Shown here piece after piece: positions 46,254-56,885 of a stretch of 64,000 bases of DNA (within the stretch, counting starts at the first letter, position 1; each line of letters opens with the position of its first letter). Location of the stretch: NCBI RefSeq assembly GCF_012952295.1, contig NZ_JABBCH010000005.1, positions 213,300 to 277,299 on the forward strand. The letters run 5' to 3'. This DNA comes from Crystallibacter degradans. Its GTDB lineage: Bacteria; Actinomycetota; Actinomycetes; Actinomycetales; Micrococcaceae. Under the pieces are notes generated by a model. That model was not told the origin of the DNA, ran no database searches, and saw only the letters and a list, made by a program, of their open reading frames with translations. The translations under genes and the position numbers were made by a program.

Positions 46254-47184
46254 TGCGGCGTACACTCCTTAGATTCGTGCGGGGCAGACCTTCGGTAATG
46301 ACCTCCCCGAAGACTTCGTCCGGGTCGAGTCTGCGCAGTTCCTCTGCCAGACACTCTTCCACGGATCGGCGGGGGAGGGTAATGCGCTGGACAGGCTGGC
46401 CCGGCTGGATCAGTTCCGCAACGCTAAGGCCCGGCCGGAGGATGCGGATGTCGCCCTTGGGCCGGCACAGCCGCACGCCCCGGATACCGGTGCCGGCGGG
46501 GTCTTCGATGATAGTCACCGGAGCATCCAAGGCCAGAGTCAGCCAGGCTGCCAGCAGCACCGTGCTGGGGGAGTCGGAGGCGCCTTCCACGGCAACGGAT
46601 GTCACGGGGGAGTGATCCACCTGGTCGAGTACCGCTGCCAGCTGGATACGCCAGTTCGTCAGGCGCGTCCAGGCCAGGTCGGTATCGCCAGCTGCATAGG
46701 TGCGCCGCAGCGAGTCAAGCGCGGTCTTGGGATCCGGTTCGTTCGCCGAGTCCGTGATCCTGCGGTGCGCAATCCTGCCGATCGACGTGGCGGACGCAGT
46801 CTTGGGCATACCGTGCGGCCACCAGGCGACGATGGGGGCATCAGGCAGCAGCAAGGCCGACACCAGGGATTCGCTCTCTGTAGCCAGCTGGCCGTGCCCG
46901 TACAGAACGACGACCTCGGATGCACCAGCATCGCCGCCTACCCGGATTTGTGCGTCAAGCCTAGTCGCTTCGGCCGCTCCGGCATCGACCAGGACGATGA
47001 TCCGGCAGGGGTGTTCCCGGCTGGCCACGTTGGCGGCCTGAATGGCGGTTTCCTCGTAGCCGGCAGTAGTCAGCACCACCAAGGTCAGAACGCGGCCGAG
47101 CGCGACAACGCCACCGCGTTCGCGCATGGCTACGATTTCCTTGGAGACCTTCGAGGAGGTCGTATCGAGCAGGTCTACAATCAC
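46243..47184 (-). CDS. opcA: glucose-6-phosphate dehydrogenase assembly protein OpcA
   Basis: The 313-residue protein starts MIVDLLDTTSSKVSKEIVAMRERGG and has SALLLPDAPIVAWWPHGMP in the middle, the two most recognisable blocks of actinobacterial OpcA. OpcA is needed for assembly or redox regulation of Zwf, first shown in cyanobacteria. GTG 47184 overlaps the zwf stop as GTGA, so both proteins are made together. Confidence 0.93.
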   Translation of the reverse strand: MIVDLLDTTSSKVSKEIVAMRERGGVVALGRVLTLVVLTTAGYEETAIQAANVASREHPCRIIVLVDAGAAEATRLDAQIRVGGDAGASEVVVLYGHGQLATESESLVSALLLPDAPIVAWWPHGMPKTASATSIGRIAHRRITDSANEPDPKTALDSLRRTYAAGDTDLAWTRLTNWRIQLAAVLDQVDHSPVTSVAVEGASDSPSTVLLAAWLTLALDAPVTIIEDPAGTGIRGVRLCRPKGDIRILRPGLSVAELIQPGQPVQRITLPRRSVEECLAEELRRLDPDEVFGEVITEGLPRTNLRSVRRSER

Positions 47185-48725
47185 GGCCTTCTCCAGGAGC
47201 GTCCGTCGCGGGCAAGGAGCTCATCGGCCGAGGCCGGGCCCCAGCTTCCGGGCGAGTAAGTCTCGGGCTTGGTTCCGCTGCGTGCCCAGTATTCCTCGAA
47301 TGGATCGAGGATCTTCCAGGAGAGTTCCACTTCCTGGTGCCGGGGGAACAGCGGTGGTTCTCCCAGCAGCACGTCCAGAATCAGGCGTTCGTAGGCCTCG
47401 GGGCTGGATTCTGTAAAGGCATGTCCGTAGCCGAAGTCCATCGTGACGTCGCGGACTTCCATCTGTGTGCCGGGTACTTTGGAACCGAACCGGATGGTTG
47501 CACCTTCGTCCGGCTGGACCCGGATAACCACCGCATTCTGGCCGAAATCCTCGTCGTTGTGGTCCCGAAAGAGTAAGTTGGGCGCGCGTTTGAGCACGAC
47601 GGCGATTTCCGTCACCCGCCGTCCGAGGCGCTTGCCCGCCCGGAGGTAGAACGGCACGCCAGCCCACCGACGGGTATGGATATCCAATCGCAGGGCCGCA
47701 TACGTTTCGGTGGTGGAATCCGGGTTGAAGCCTTCCTCTTCCAGGTAGCCCTTGACCTTTTCGCCGCCCTGCCAGCCGCCGGCGTATTGTCCCCGAGCCG
47801 AGTGCGTGGAGAGGTCCTCTGGCAGCCTGACCGCGGCCAGGACCTTTTCCTTCTCGGTACGCAGGTCCTCGGCGTTGAAGGAGATCGGCTCTTCCATGGC
47901 GGTCAGGGCCAGCAACTGAAGCAGGTGGTTCTGGATAACGTCGCGGGCCGCGCCCACGCCGTCGTAATAACCTGCACGGCCGCCAATTCCGATGTCCTCG
48001 GCCATGGTGATCTGGACATGGTCCACGAAGTTGGCATTCCACAGCGGCTCGAACATCTGGTTGGCAAAGCGCAATGCCAGGATATTCTGGACCGTTTCCT
48101 TGCCCAGATAATGGTCAATGCGGAAGACCGAGTCCGGTGGGAAGACCGACTCGACAATGTTGTTCAGTTCACGCGCGGACTCGAGGTCGTGGCCGAACGG
48201 CTTTTCGATCACGACGCGGCGCCAGGTCCCCGGCTCCGCCTGCGCCAGCCCGTTGGCGGACAACTGCTGGCACACTTGCTCGAAGTCCTTCGGCGGGATG
48301 GACAGGTAAAAGGCATGGTTACCCTGGGTCCCGCGCTGCTCATCGAGTTCCTCCACGGTCTGCTTCAACTGGGCGAACGCTTCGGAATCGCCGAATTCGC
48401 CCTGCACGAAGCGGATACCCCCGGACAGCTGGGTCCACACGTCCTCGTTGAAGGGAGTGCGGGCGTACTGCTGCACGGAGGCCTTGACCTCCGCGACGAA
48501 GTCCTCGTCCGTCCATGCACGCCGGGCAAAACCGACCAGCGCAAAGCTGGGCGGCAGCAGCCCCCGGTTCGCAAGGTCATATACCGCGGGCATGAGCTTC
48601 TTCCGCGACAGGTCCCCGGTCACGCCAAAGAGCACCAGCGAGGAGGGACCCGCGATCCGGTTCAGGCGTCTGTCCCGCGGGTCCCGAAGAGGATTGACAC
48701 GCCGCGCACTTTCAGTTCCTGGCAT
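47181..48725 (-). CDS. zwf: glucose-6-phosphate 1-dehydrogenase
   Basis: This 514-residue protein has VLFGVTGDLSRKKLMPA near residue 33 (NADP-binding), the active-site motif RIDHYLGKETVQN near residue 200, and FYLRAGKRL. It oxidises glucose-6-phosphate and reduces NADP, the entry step of the pentose phosphate pathway. The start overlaps the pgi stop as TAATG. The length is normal. Confidence 0.97.
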   Translation of the reverse strand: MPGTESARRVNPLRDPRDRRLNRIAGPSSLVLFGVTGDLSRKKLMPAVYDLANRGLLPPSFALVGFARRAWTDEDFVAEVKASVQQYARTPFNEDVWTQLSGGIRFVQGEFGDSEAFAQLKQTVEELDEQRGTQGNHAFYLSIPPKDFEQVCQQLSANGLAQAEPGTWRRVVIEKPFGHDLESARELNNIVESVFPPDSVFRIDHYLGKETVQNILALRFANQMFEPLWNANFVDHVQITMAEDIGIGGRAGYYDGVGAARDVIQNHLLQLLALTAMEEPISFNAEDLRTEKEKVLAAVRLPEDLSTHSARGQYAGGWQGGEKVKGYLEEEGFNPDSTTETYAALRLDIHTRRWAGVPFYLRAGKRLGRRVTEIAVVLKRAPNLLFRDHNDEDFGQNAVVIRVQPDEGATIRFGSKVPGTQMEVRDVTMDFGYGHAFTESSPEAYERLILDVLLGEPPLFPRHQEVELSWKILDPFEEYWARSGTKPETYSPGSWGPASADELLARDGRSWRRP

Positions 48726-50347
48726 TAGGACTTTCCGTCGAAGAGGGAGGCCACGGCCTCCTGCAGCTGTTTCGTTCCTGCCGCGCGGTCCGTGAAATGG
48801 AGCCTGAGGACCGGCCGGCCATGGTCGGTAAGGACCTGTGCATCGCCTGCCGCCTGTGCGGAAATCAGTTCCCCGAAGGTAAACGGACGATCCGGAATCC
48901 GGACGTCTTCTTCGCTTGCCCCGGTGATCTGCAGGTACACGCCCACGGCCGGGCCACCCTTGTGGAATTGCCCGGTGGAATGCAGGAAACGAGGACCCCA
49001 GCCAAAGGTGACAGGGCGTTGGGTCAGCGATGCGAGACGCGGTCTCAGCTGTGCCAGTTCCGCCTGGCCAAACCGGTCCAGATACGCCTGCACGCTCAGG
49101 TAGCTGTCCGTGTCGAGGGTTCCCAGCAGCGCCTCGAGGGCTTCGGCCACCGTGCCGGCTCCCTTGAGCCAGCTGCCGTTGGCGCGGATTTCCACGGCCC
49201 TGTCCACAGCTGCCGGTTGCGGCATTTCCGGACGCTCGTCCAGCATCCCTCGGGCAGCCGTCTTGGCCGCTTCAACGTCCGGTTGATCGAAGGGGTTGAT
49301 GCCGAGCAACAGCCCGGCGACCACGGTGGCGTATTCCCATAGCAGGAGCTGGCTGCCGAGGCTGCCTGCAACGGCTACTTCGTTGGCGCCCAACTCGATT
49401 TCCGCCTCGGTGTCCACCAGCCGGATGACCAGAACATCTGCCGCATCCATCGAGAGCTCCGGAGCTTCGGGTTCGACAACCACCGGCAGGATTCCGGTCC
49501 CTTGCTTGCCGGTCGATTCGGCTATCAGCTGCTCGGCCCAGTCGGCGAAGCCAACGATGCCCGAACCTTCATCCGTAATGACGATCTTGTTGCGGAGCGG
49601 ATCGGTGCCGCCGAGGGCAGCACCCAAGGCCAACGCCATGTTTTCCGTCGCGTCCTCGGACAGAATTTCGGCTGCCTCTTCCGCGTCGGCGAGGAGTGCG
49701 TCGATATCCACACCGGCAAGACCGGACGGAACCAGGCCGAAGGCGGTGAGCGCAGAGTAGCGTCCGCCGACGTTCGGGTCCGCATTGAAGACGGCACGAT
49801 ACCCGGCTTCCCTGGACGCGGAGTCCATGGGGGAGCCGGGATCCGTCACCACGATGATCCGCTCGGCCGCATTGATGCCGGCCTGCTTGAACGCGTGTTC
49901 AAAAACACGCCGCTGCGAGTCCGTTTCCACCGTGGAACCGGACTTGGAGGACACCACGATCGCGGTTTCGCTCAAACGTTCGGCCAACGCGGCGGCGACC
50001 TGCTGGGGGTCGGTGCTGTCCAGGACGGTCAACTCGACGCCGGCCGTATTGCTGATGACCTCGGGCGCGAGCGAGGAACCGCCCATGCCTGCCAGCACAA
50101 TACGTGTCACCCCCTCTGTGCGCAGCTCGTCACGCAGCTTTAGAATCCGGGGGACCAGCGGCCGGGAAACTTCCACGGCCTCGACCCAGCCCAGGCGGAT
50201 GGATGCCTCCGATTCCGCGTCGGAACCCCAAAGCGTGTGGTCCTTGGCAGCTATCCGCGAGGCGACTTTATCCTCGGCCAGCCTGGCCACGTGCTGATCG
50301 ACGGCTGCCAGCGCTGCCCCCGACGCCTGAAATGACAACGACCCCAT
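48725..50347 (-). CDS. pgi: glucose-6-phosphate isomerase
   Basis: The 540-residue protein has VLAGMGGSSLAPEV near residue 90, VVSSKSGSTVET (SIS-type phosphosugar site), VGGRYSALTAFGLVP and the late HSTGQFHKGGP with the catalytic His. The sequence is of the diverged actinobacterial/cyanobacterial type that also occurs as the second half of bifunctional Tal-Pgi proteins, and here the two are separate neighbours. It sits between tal and zwf, feeding glucose-6-phosphate to the oxidative branch. Confidence 0.95.
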   Translation of the reverse strand: MGSLSFQASGAALAAVDQHVARLAEDKVASRIAAKDHTLWGSDAESEASIRLGWVEAVEVSRPLVPRILKLRDELRTEGVTRIVLAGMGGSSLAPEVISNTAGVELTVLDSTDPQQVAAALAERLSETAIVVSSKSGSTVETDSQRRVFEHAFKQAGINAAERIIVVTDPGSPMDSASREAGYRAVFNADPNVGGRYSALTAFGLVPSGLAGVDIDALLADAEEAAEILSEDATENMALALGAALGGTDPLRNKIVITDEGSGIVGFADWAEQLIAESTGKQGTGILPVVVEPEAPELSMDAADVLVIRLVDTEAEIELGANEVAVAGSLGSQLLLWEYATVVAGLLLGINPFDQPDVEAAKTAARGMLDERPEMPQPAAVDRAVEIRANGSWLKGAGTVAEALEALLGTLDTDSYLSVQAYLDRFGQAELAQLRPRLASLTQRPVTFGWGPRFLHSTGQFHKGGPAVGVYLQITGASEEDVRIPDRPFTFGELISAQAAGDAQVLTDHGRPVLRLHFTDRAAGTKQLQEAVASLFDGKS

Positions 50348-50351
50348 CCGC

Positions 50352-51467
50352 CTAGTCCTGTCCCGCGTCGTCCAGGGCGGTGCGGACGGTTCCCAGCAGC
50401 TCGTTCCAGCTGACTACGAACTTGTCTAGGCCCTCTTCCTCCAGCTGCTCAACAACTTCCTTATAGGAGATGCCCTGGGCATCCACAGCATCGAGGACCT
50501 TATTGGCATCGGTGTAGGATCCAGTCACCGTGTCGCCGGTGACTTCGCCGTGGTCCACCATTGCTTCCAAGGTCTTCTCCGGCATGGTGTTGACCACGCC
50601 AGGCGCCACGAGATCCGTCACGTACATAGTGTCCGGGTACGAAGGGTCCTTGACACCAGTGGACGCCCAGAGGGGACGCTGCGGCTTGGCCCCCGCGTCT
50701 GCCAGGACCTGCCAGCGTTCGCTGCTGAACTGCTCTTCGTAGATCTGGTAGGCCAGCCGGGCATTGGCGATGCCGGCCTTGCCCTTGAGCGCCTTCGCCT
50801 CGTCCGTGCCGACCGCATTCAGACGCTTGTCGATCTCGGTGTCCACGCGGGACACGAAGAAGGAAGCAACCGAGTGGATATGCGAGAGCTTGTGCCCGTT
50901 TTCCTTTGCCTGCTCCAGCCCGAGCATGAACGCGTTGATGACTTCGCGGTAGCGCTCCAGAGAGAAGATCAGCGTGACGTTGACGCTGATGCCTTCCGCG
51001 AGCGTGGCGGTGATGGCTTCAAGACCTTCCACCGTAGCGGGAATCTTGATGTGCACATTGCTGCGGTTCACCTTGGCGTGGAGCTTCTTGGCCTCCGCAA
51101 TAGTTCCTGCAGTATCGCGGGACAGACGCGGATCCACTTCGATGGACACACGACCGTCAACACCTCCGGTGGCCCGCGAGAGCCCGGAGAAAACGTCACA
51201 GGCCTCCGAGACGTCGTCCGTTGTGATGGCGAAAACCGCCGCGTCGACGTCCGTACCCTCGATTGCGAGTTCCTCTACCTGCGAAGCATAGGACTCACCG
51301 TCCTTAAGGGCGGCGGCGAAGATGGACGGATTGGTCGTCACGCCGACGACGTTCTTCTCGGCGATCAGAGACTTGAGCGAGCCCGAGGTGATCAGTTCGC
51401 GGGACAGGTCATCAAGCCAGATCGAAACTCCGGCGTCTGAGAGGGCCTGGGTGTTCTTGTTTGACAT
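50352..51467 (-). CDS. tal: transaldolase
   Basis: The 371-residue protein has [11 protein letters not shown] near residue 47, [26 protein letters not shown] with the Schiff-base Lys near residue 140, and ASTGVKDP. Transaldolase moves a dihydroxyacetone unit between sugar phosphates in the non-oxidative branch. ATG 51467 follows GGAG. It is 9 nt after tkt and 4 nt before pgi. Confidence 0.96.
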   Translation of the reverse strand: MSNKNTQALSDAGVSIWLDDLSRELITSGSLKSLIAEKNVVGVTTNPSIFAAALKDGESYASQVEELAIEGTDVDAAVFAITTDDVSEACDVFSGLSRATGGVDGRVSIEVDPRLSRDTAGTIAEAKKLHAKVNRSNVHIKIPATVEGLEAITATLAEGISVNVTLIFSLERYREVINAFMLGLEQAKENGHKLSHIHSVASFFVSRVDTEIDKRLNAVGTDEAKALKGKAGIANARLAYQIYEEQFSSERWQVLADAGAKPQRPLWASTGVKDPSYPDTMYVTDLVAPGVVNTMPEKTLEAMVDHGEVTGDTVTGSYTDANKVLDAVDAQGISYKEVVEQLEEEGLDKFVVSWNELLGTVRTALDDAGQD

Positions 51468-51476
51468 GGGAACTCC

Positions 51477-53585
51477 TTAAGAGGCAGTGGCTTGGGCGAG
51501 CGACTCACGGGCAGCGGCCACAACAGCCTCGGCCGTGATACCGAACTCGCGGAACAGCGTCTTGTAGTCGGCGGAAGCGCCGTAGTGTTCAAGGCTGACC
51601 GAACGGCCGGCGTCACCCACCAGGCGGTGCCAGCTCTGGGCGATACCCGCCTCAACGGAAACGCGTGCCTTGACCTCGGCCGGCAGCACGGACTCGCGAT
51701 ACGCCTGATCCTGCTTGTCGAACCATTCCACACAGGGAACGGAGACGACCCGGGTGGCAACGCCGTCGGCCTGCAGCGCCTCCCGCGCCTCAACCGCCAG
51801 CTGGACCTCGGAACCGGTGGCCAGCAGGATGACCTGCGGCTGCACGTCGGATCCTTCGGCCTGGGCTTCGGCCAAGACGTAGGCGCCCTTGGCAACATTA
51901 TCGGCTGTGGCGAATCCGCCCTCGCCGCGGTCGAAGACCGGCAGATTCTGACGGGTCAGCACGATGCCTGCCGGGTGCTCATGGTTTTCCAGAATCGTCT
52001 TCCAGGCCTGCGCTACCTCGTTGGCGTCAGCAGGGCGGACGACGTCGAGACCCGGGATCGCGCGAAGGCTCGCCAACTGCTCAACCGGCTGGTGCGTGGG
52101 CCCATCCTCGCCCAGGCCGATGGAGTCGTGGGTCCAGACATAAATCGACGGCACGCCCATCAGCGCGCCAAGCCGGATGGCCGGACGCTGGTAGTCGCTG
52201 AAGATCAGGAAGGTTCCGGAGAAGGCACGCGTCTTGGAACTAAGCACGATCCCGTTGACGATGGCAGCTGCCGCGTGTTCGCGGATACCGAAGTGCAGGA
52301 CGCGGCCGTATGGGTTGCCCGACCACATATCGGTCTGCTTGCCGGTCGGCACGAACGACGGGGAGCCCTCGATGGTGGTGTTGTTGGACTCGGCCAGATC
52401 GGCAGAGCCTCCCCACAGTTCTGGCAGCACCGGGCCGATGGCGTTCAGGACCTTCCCCGAGGCGGCCCGGGTGGAAACGTCCTTGCCCGCTTCGAACTCC
52501 GGGAGTGCTTCTTCCCAGCCCTGCGGGAGTTCGTACTGCTGGACACGGTCCAGCAGCGCGGCGGCGTCCGCGTTGGCCTGGCGCCAGTCCTGGTAGCTCT
52601 TCTCCCATTCGGCGCGGGCTTCCTTGCCGCGGGCAGCAACCTGCCGCGCGTGGTCCAGCACCTCGGAGGCAATCTCGAAGCGCTGCTCCGGGTCGAAGCC
52701 GAGGATTTCCTTCACCGCGGCAACTTCCTCCGCGCCGAGGGCCGAGCCGTGGATCTTGCCGGTGTTCTGCTTCTTCGGCGCCGGCCAGCCGATGATGGTC
52801 CGCAGCGAAATGATGGAAGGCTTGGTGGTTTCGGCCTTCGCGGTCTTGAGGGCGTTGTACAGCTCCTCGATGTCCTCTTTGTAATCGCCCGTCTTGGTCC
52901 AGTCCACACGCTGGGTGTGCCAGCCATAGGCCTCGTAGCGCTTGAGTACGTCTTCCGTGAACGAAATGTCGGTGTCGTCCTCGATGGAAATGTGGTTCTC
53001 GTCGTAGATCACCACGAGGTTGCCCAGTTCCTGGTGCCCTGCCAGCGACGATGCTTCCGACGTCACACCTTCCTGCAGGTCGCCATCGGAGGCGATGACC
53101 CAGATGGTGTGGTCGAACGGGCTCTCGCCGGCGGCAGCATCGGCGTCGTAAAGACCGCGGGTGCGGCGCTGCGCGTAGGCGAAGCCCACCGCGGACGCGA
53201 GGCCCTGGCCCAGCGGGCCGGTGGTGATTTCCACGCCGGCAGTATGGCCGTACTCGGGGTGCCCCGGAGTCAGCGAGTCCCACGTCCGGAGCCGGCGCAG
53301 GTCCTCGATTTCCAGGCCGTAGCCGGAGAGGAAAAGCTGGATGTAGAGCGTCAGCGAGGTGTGCCCGGGGGAGAGGATGAAGCGGTCGCGGCCAACCCAG
53401 GCCGGATCGGCAGGATCATGGCGCATCATCTTCTGGAAGATCAGATATGCGGCCGGGGCCAGACTCATTGCGGTACCGGGGTGGCCGTTGCCGACCTTTT
53501 CCACGGCGTCTGCCGCAAGTACGCGTACGGTATCTACCGCACGCTGGTCCAGGTCTGTCCAGGACAGTTCTTCCGTATGTGGCAC
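51477..53585 (-). CDS. tkt: transketolase
   Basis: The 702-residue protein has [16 protein letters not shown] near residue 33, the thiamine diphosphate-binding motif [20 protein letters not shown] near residue 165, [12 protein letters not shown], and in the pyrimidine domain [14 protein letters not shown] and [19 protein letters not shown]. It transfers two-carbon units between sugar phosphates. It heads the operon tkt-tal-pgi-zwf-opcA-pgl. GTG 53585 is preceded by GAGAGGGG. Confidence 0.97.
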   Translation of the reverse strand: MPHTEELSWTDLDQRAVDTVRVLAADAVEKVGNGHPGTAMSLAPAAYLIFQKMMRHDPADPAWVGRDRFILSPGHTSLTLYIQLFLSGYGLEIEDLRRLRTWDSLTPGHPEYGHTAGVEITTGPLGQGLASAVGFAYAQRRTRGLYDADAAAGESPFDHTIWVIASDGDLQEGVTSEASSLAGHQELGNLVVIYDENHISIEDDTDISFTEDVLKRYEAYGWHTQRVDWTKTGDYKEDIEELYNALKTAKAETTKPSIISLRTIIGWPAPKKQNTGKIHGSALGAEEVAAVKEILGFDPEQRFEIASEVLDHARQVAARGKEARAEWEKSYQDWRQANADAAALLDRVQQYELPQGWEEALPEFEAGKDVSTRAASGKVLNAIGPVLPELWGGSADLAESNNTTIEGSPSFVPTGKQTDMWSGNPYGRVLHFGIREHAAAAIVNGIVLSSKTRAFSGTFLIFSDYQRPAIRLGALMGVPSIYVWTHDSIGLGEDGPTHQPVEQLASLRAIPGLDVVRPADANEVAQAWKTILENHEHPAGIVLTRQNLPVFDRGEGGFATADNVAKGAYVLAEAQAEGSDVQPQVILLATGSEVQLAVEAREALQADGVATRVVSVPCVEWFDKQDQAYRESVLPAEVKARVSVEAGIAQSWHRLVGDAGRSVSLEHYGASADYKTLFREFGITAEAVVAAARESLAQATAS

Positions 53586-53992
53586 CGTTGCGGGCCCCTC
53601 TCTAATCGTTCGGCCAGCAGGAACCCGGATGAAGGTCCCATGCAGTTCCAGTCATGAGACTGCTACGTGACCATCGCACCGGACAACGTGCGCTTCACCG
53701 GGGTTTACCCGGTATGGCGCCCGCCACAGCCCGCATGGCCATCAAGTCCCACCTTAGCGTCTCAGCGGGCCGCGTACAGAGGATGTGCAAGGGTGGGATG
53801 AGTAACAGTCGGACACACAGCATGGCCCGCGAGCATCCGGTTCAGCGGCCGTTCTGGATGCCGGGAGATTTCTACAAGCGATAGAGCGTATAATGAAGAT
53901 GCACTTTGGCCCTTGCCTGCCCTGATGGGCGGCGCCCGGTGCCGTGGCCGCGCTGGCTACGCTGATACCCAGATCATCTCCAGCAGAACTGA
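53586..53992. other. intergenic region between divergent tkt and ctaB
   Basis: This 407-nt stretch holds no coding region I can support. It contains TATAAT (53889-53894), the best -10 for ctaB, about 95 nt before its start, with no clear -35; an ACCGGG/CCCGGT hairpin (53697-53713); and the tkt ribosome-binding site at its left edge. Confidence 0.6.
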
Positions 53993-54970
53993 GTGGTTTT
54001 TTCCTTGAAGATCCAGAGCGCTCCGGAACAGGTAGCTGACGCACCCGTAAAGACCGGTTTCGGACGCAAGGCCAAGGCCTATATTTCGCTCACCAAGCCT
54101 CGCGTCATGGAGCTGCTGCTGGTGACGACGCTGCCGACGATGATCTTCGCGCAGGGCGGCTTCCCGGATGTCTGGCTGATGGCGGCCACAATGATCGGCG
54201 GAGCCCTGGCAGCCGGATCGGCCGGTTCGTTCAACTGCTATATCGACCGGGACATGGACAAGCTCATGCACCGGACCGAGAACCGGCCACTGGTGACCGG
54301 CGAACTGACTCCGCGCGAGGCGCTGGTATTCTCCTGGATTCTTGGCATCGTGGCAGTGGTGCTGCTGTGGTTCGGGGCCAATCCGCTGGCAGGCATGCTC
54401 GGTGTCGGCGCCATCTTCTTTTACGTAGTTATCTACACGCTGATCCTCAAGCGCCGCACCGCGCAGAACATAGTCTGGGGCGGCGCGGCAGGCTGCTTCC
54501 CGGTACTGATTGCCTGGGCCGCCGTGACCAATACCCTTGCCTGGCCCGCCGTGATCCTGTTTATGGTGATCTTCCTCTGGACCCCGCCGCACTACTGGCC
54601 GCTGTCGATGAAGTACAGCGATGACTACAACGCGGCCAACGTCCCGATGCTCGGCGCCATTGCCAGCGCACGCCAGGTATCAGTCCAGGTGGTTCTCTAC
54701 GCCTGGGCCACGCTGGCCTGTTCGCTGCTGCTGGCTCCGGTGGGCGGTGCCGGTTGGGTGTACACCATCGCGGCGCTGCTCGGCGGCGGCTGGTTTGTCT
54801 ACGAATCCCACCGGCTTTACAGCCTGGCTAAGCGCGGAACCGAGACGGTGGAGACAACCAACAAGTCCGCCATGCGGGTCTTCCACGGCTCCATCAGCTA
54901 CCTGACGGTACTGTTCCTGGCCCTCGCCGTGGATCCCTTTGTGGGCGGCCCGGTCTTCGCCGCCTTCTAA
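53993..54970 (+). CDS. ctaB: heme o synthase (protoheme IX farnesyltransferase)
   Basis: The 325-residue protein has nine hydrophobic segments typical of UbiA-type prenyltransferases, with the first Asp-rich motif [19 protein letters not shown] near residue 85, and [15 protein letters not shown] with the second metal site near residue 205. It adds the farnesyl group to heme b, making heme o for cytochrome oxidase. GTG 53993 or TTG 54005 are possible starts; neither has a strong ribosome-binding site. Confidence 0.95.
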   Translation: MVFSLKIQSAPEQVADAPVKTGFGRKAKAYISLTKPRVMELLLVTTLPTMIFAQGGFPDVWLMAATMIGGALAAGSAGSFNCYIDRDMDKLMHRTENRPLVTGELTPREALVFSWILGIVAVVLLWFGANPLAGMLGVGAIFFYVVIYTLILKRRTAQNIVWGGAAGCFPVLIAWAAVTNTLAWPAVILFMVIFLWTPPHYWPLSMKYSDDYNAANVPMLGAIASARQVSVQVVLYAWATLACSLLLAPVGGAGWVYTIAALLGGGWFVYESHRLYSLAKRGTETVETTNKSAMRVFHGSISYLTVLFLALAVDPFVGGPVFAAF

Positions 54971-54997
54971 CCTCGCTGGATTGGGCCGACGGTGTTC

Positions 54998-55003
54998 TAG
55001 GAT
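54998..55003 (+). promoter_or_regulatory. -10 element (TAGGAT), probable leaderless start
   Basis: TAGGAT ends 6 nt before the ATG at 55010 of the DapA-family gene. Confidence 0.5.
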
Positions 55004-55009
55004 GGCCCA

Positions 55010-55918
55010 ATGACAGTCTTCCGCGGCCTCGTTGCGTATCCCGTCACTCCGTTCTTGCCGGACGGAGCGATCAACTTCGACGAACTCGAACGCCACCTGG
55101 CGGACCTGGCCGGTTCCGGGGTGGATTCCATAGCCATCCTGGGCAGCTCCGGCAGCTTCGCCTACCTGGACCGTGAAGAGCGGCGGCAGGTCCTGGAGAC
55201 CGGCGTCAAAGCCGTTAAGGCAGCCAATCCCGACCTTGCCGTGATTGGCGGGGTCAGTGCCGTGGGAACGCGTGAGCTGCTGCTGAATATTGAGGATGCG
55301 CAAGCCGCCGGCGTGGACGGGCTCCTGGTTTCTACGGTGTCCTACGTGCCGCTCAATGAGGATGAGGTGCACACCCAATCCCTAGCCGCGGCAGCATCCA
55401 CCACCTTGCCCATCTGTCTCTACAGCAACCCCGGGACAACGCAATTCTCGTTCAGTCTGGAACTCATCGGCGAGCTGGCCCGGGTGCGCAATATCGTCGC
55501 AGTGAAGGAATCCGCCGCCGATGCCGAGACGTTCCTGCACCGGGATGAACAATTGCGGAAGATGGTCCCGGAGGGCTTCAGCCACGGGATGAGCGGCGAT
55601 GTCCTCATCGGCGAAGCCGGTGCAGCTGCCGATGCCTGGCACAGCGGGCCTGCCTCGGTGCTGCCGTACCATTACCGGCTGCTGCGCGACGCGGCAGTCA
55701 ACGCGGATTCGGACAAACTGGCCGAGGCGCGGCAAGTCCTGGCGCCGCTGCTGAACTACTTCAACAGTCTGCGGAAACTGAGCAATCTGTACGCTCTGGC
55801 CCGCGCCGCGGGGGTAGACGCCGGCGATCCGCGGCGGCCCTTGCTTCCGCTGCCCGGCAGCAGCCAGCGTGAGCTGGCCCGGTTGCTGGACGCCCTCCCG
55901 GACCCCGCCTCCGTCTAG
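55010..55918 (+). CDS. DapA/NAL-family aldolase, substrate unknown
   Basis: The 302-residue protein is a TIM barrel of the dihydrodipicolinate synthase / N-acetylneuraminate lyase family. It has LGSSGSFAYLDREER near residue 45 (pyruvate carboxylate-binding GSTGE-like site), LYSNPGTTQF near 140 (catalytic Tyr), and NIVAVKESAAD with the Schiff-base Lys near 167. The GSTGE motif reads GSSGS, so the true DapA reaction is doubtful; a 2-keto acid aldolase or dehydratase is more likely. It lies between ctaB and ctaA with its own leaderless promoter and no related pathway gene nearby. Its stop overlaps the end of ctaA by 4 nt. Confidence 0.85.
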   Translation: MTVFRGLVAYPVTPFLPDGAINFDELERHLADLAGSGVDSIAILGSSGSFAYLDREERRQVLETGVKAVKAANPDLAVIGGVSAVGTRELLLNIEDAQAAGVDGLLVSTVSYVPLNEDEVHTQSLAAAASTTLPICLYSNPGTTQFSFSLELIGELARVRNIVAVKESAADAETFLHRDEQLRKMVPEGFSHGMSGDVLIGEAGAAADAWHSGPASVLPYHYRLLRDAAVNADSDKLAEARQVLAPLLNYFNSLRKLSNLYALARAAGVDAGDPRRPLLPLPGSSQRELARLLDALPDPASV

Positions 55919-56880
55919 CTGCGGTGAACCTGCTTCTGCCCGCCTGAATGCGCGCCTTCGGAGAGCGGCTGCCGGGTGACGCCCACGTAGACGGCATGGG
56001 TACAGGCGGCCGCAAGCAGCGCGGCGCCAAGCATGTGCAAGCCGACCAGTAGAATGGGCAGTCCCGTGAAGTGCTGGACGTAGCCAATGGCACCCTGCAG
56101 CAGAATAACGACGGCGAAAAGCACCATCGGCCGGCGCAGCTCGGCCAGCTGCGCGTGCCGGTGCACCATGACCAGAAGTACGACGGCGGTGGCAACCAGC
56201 AGGTAGACAGGCGCCACATGTATGCGGGTCATCAGGTCAGGATCCAGGTCGTTCCGCGGAGCCTCCGCGTCGCCTGCATGCGGGCCGGAGCCGGTCACGA
56301 TGACGCCCAGCACGATCGCTACCAGGGTCAGGACACCGCTGGCCCAGAGCAGTTGGCGTACGGTCGCCGTCGAACGCTGTTGCTGGACCGTACCCGCCTG
56401 GTCATTGTCCAGCCACGCCCGGTGGACCAGGACTGTGGCTGCAGCAACCATCGTAATAGACACGATGAAGTGGCACCCGACCACCCAGGGATTGAGCTGC
56501 GTCCAGACCGTGATGCCGCCGATGATGGCCTGGGCAGGGATACCGGCCAGCAGGGCGACGGAAAGGTAAAACAGGTCTTTGCGACGCTGCGCCATCTTCC
56601 ACACGGACACCAGCATGGCGAACGCGATGGCCGCCAGCAGGAAAGTCAGCAGCCGGTTGCCGAATTCGATGGCGCCATTGATTCCCATCTCGGGCGTGGC
56701 AACCAGGGATTCCGCCGTGCATTTGGGCCAGGTGGGACAGCCCAGACCGGAGGAGGTCAACCGCACCGCGCCTCCGGTCACGATGATGAGGATCTCGGAG
56801 GCGAGCGAGGCAACGGCCAGACCGCGGACGGTCTTGTTGGGGGAGCCCGGCAGTCGGCGCGTCAGTTGCTCAATAGTCAC
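55915..56880 (-). CDS. ctaA: heme A synthase (COX15/CtaA family)
   Basis: The 321-residue protein has eight hydrophobic segments in two four-helix halves. The first external loop has the Cys pair in GLGCPTWPKC near residue 48. His residues that could bind heme lie in GCHFIVS, TRIHVAPVYL and VGLHMLGAAL. CtaA oxidises heme o to heme a, the step after CtaB. It starts 5 nt after the ABC permease with GGAG upstream, so it is the third gene of the ABC-ctaA operon. Confidence 0.94.
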   Translation of the reverse strand: MTIEQLTRRLPGSPNKTVRGLAVASLASEILIIVTGGAVRLTSSGLGCPTWPKCTAESLVATPEMGINGAIEFGNRLLTFLLAAIAFAMLVSVWKMAQRRKDLFYLSVALLAGIPAQAIIGGITVWTQLNPWVVGCHFIVSITMVAAATVLVHRAWLDNDQAGTVQQQRSTATVRQLLWASGVLTLVAIVLGVIVTGSGPHAGDAEAPRNDLDPDLMTRIHVAPVYLLVATAVVLLVMVHRHAQLAELRRPMVLFAVVILLQGAIGYVQHFTGLPILLVGLHMLGAALLAAACTHAVYVGVTRQPLSEGAHSGGQKQVHRS

Positions 56881-56885
56881 TTAGG

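Noticed and set aside
51492..53657. Open frame of 721 codons antisense to transketolase
   Set aside because: No recognisable domain; tkt on the other strand has all motifs and an operon position.
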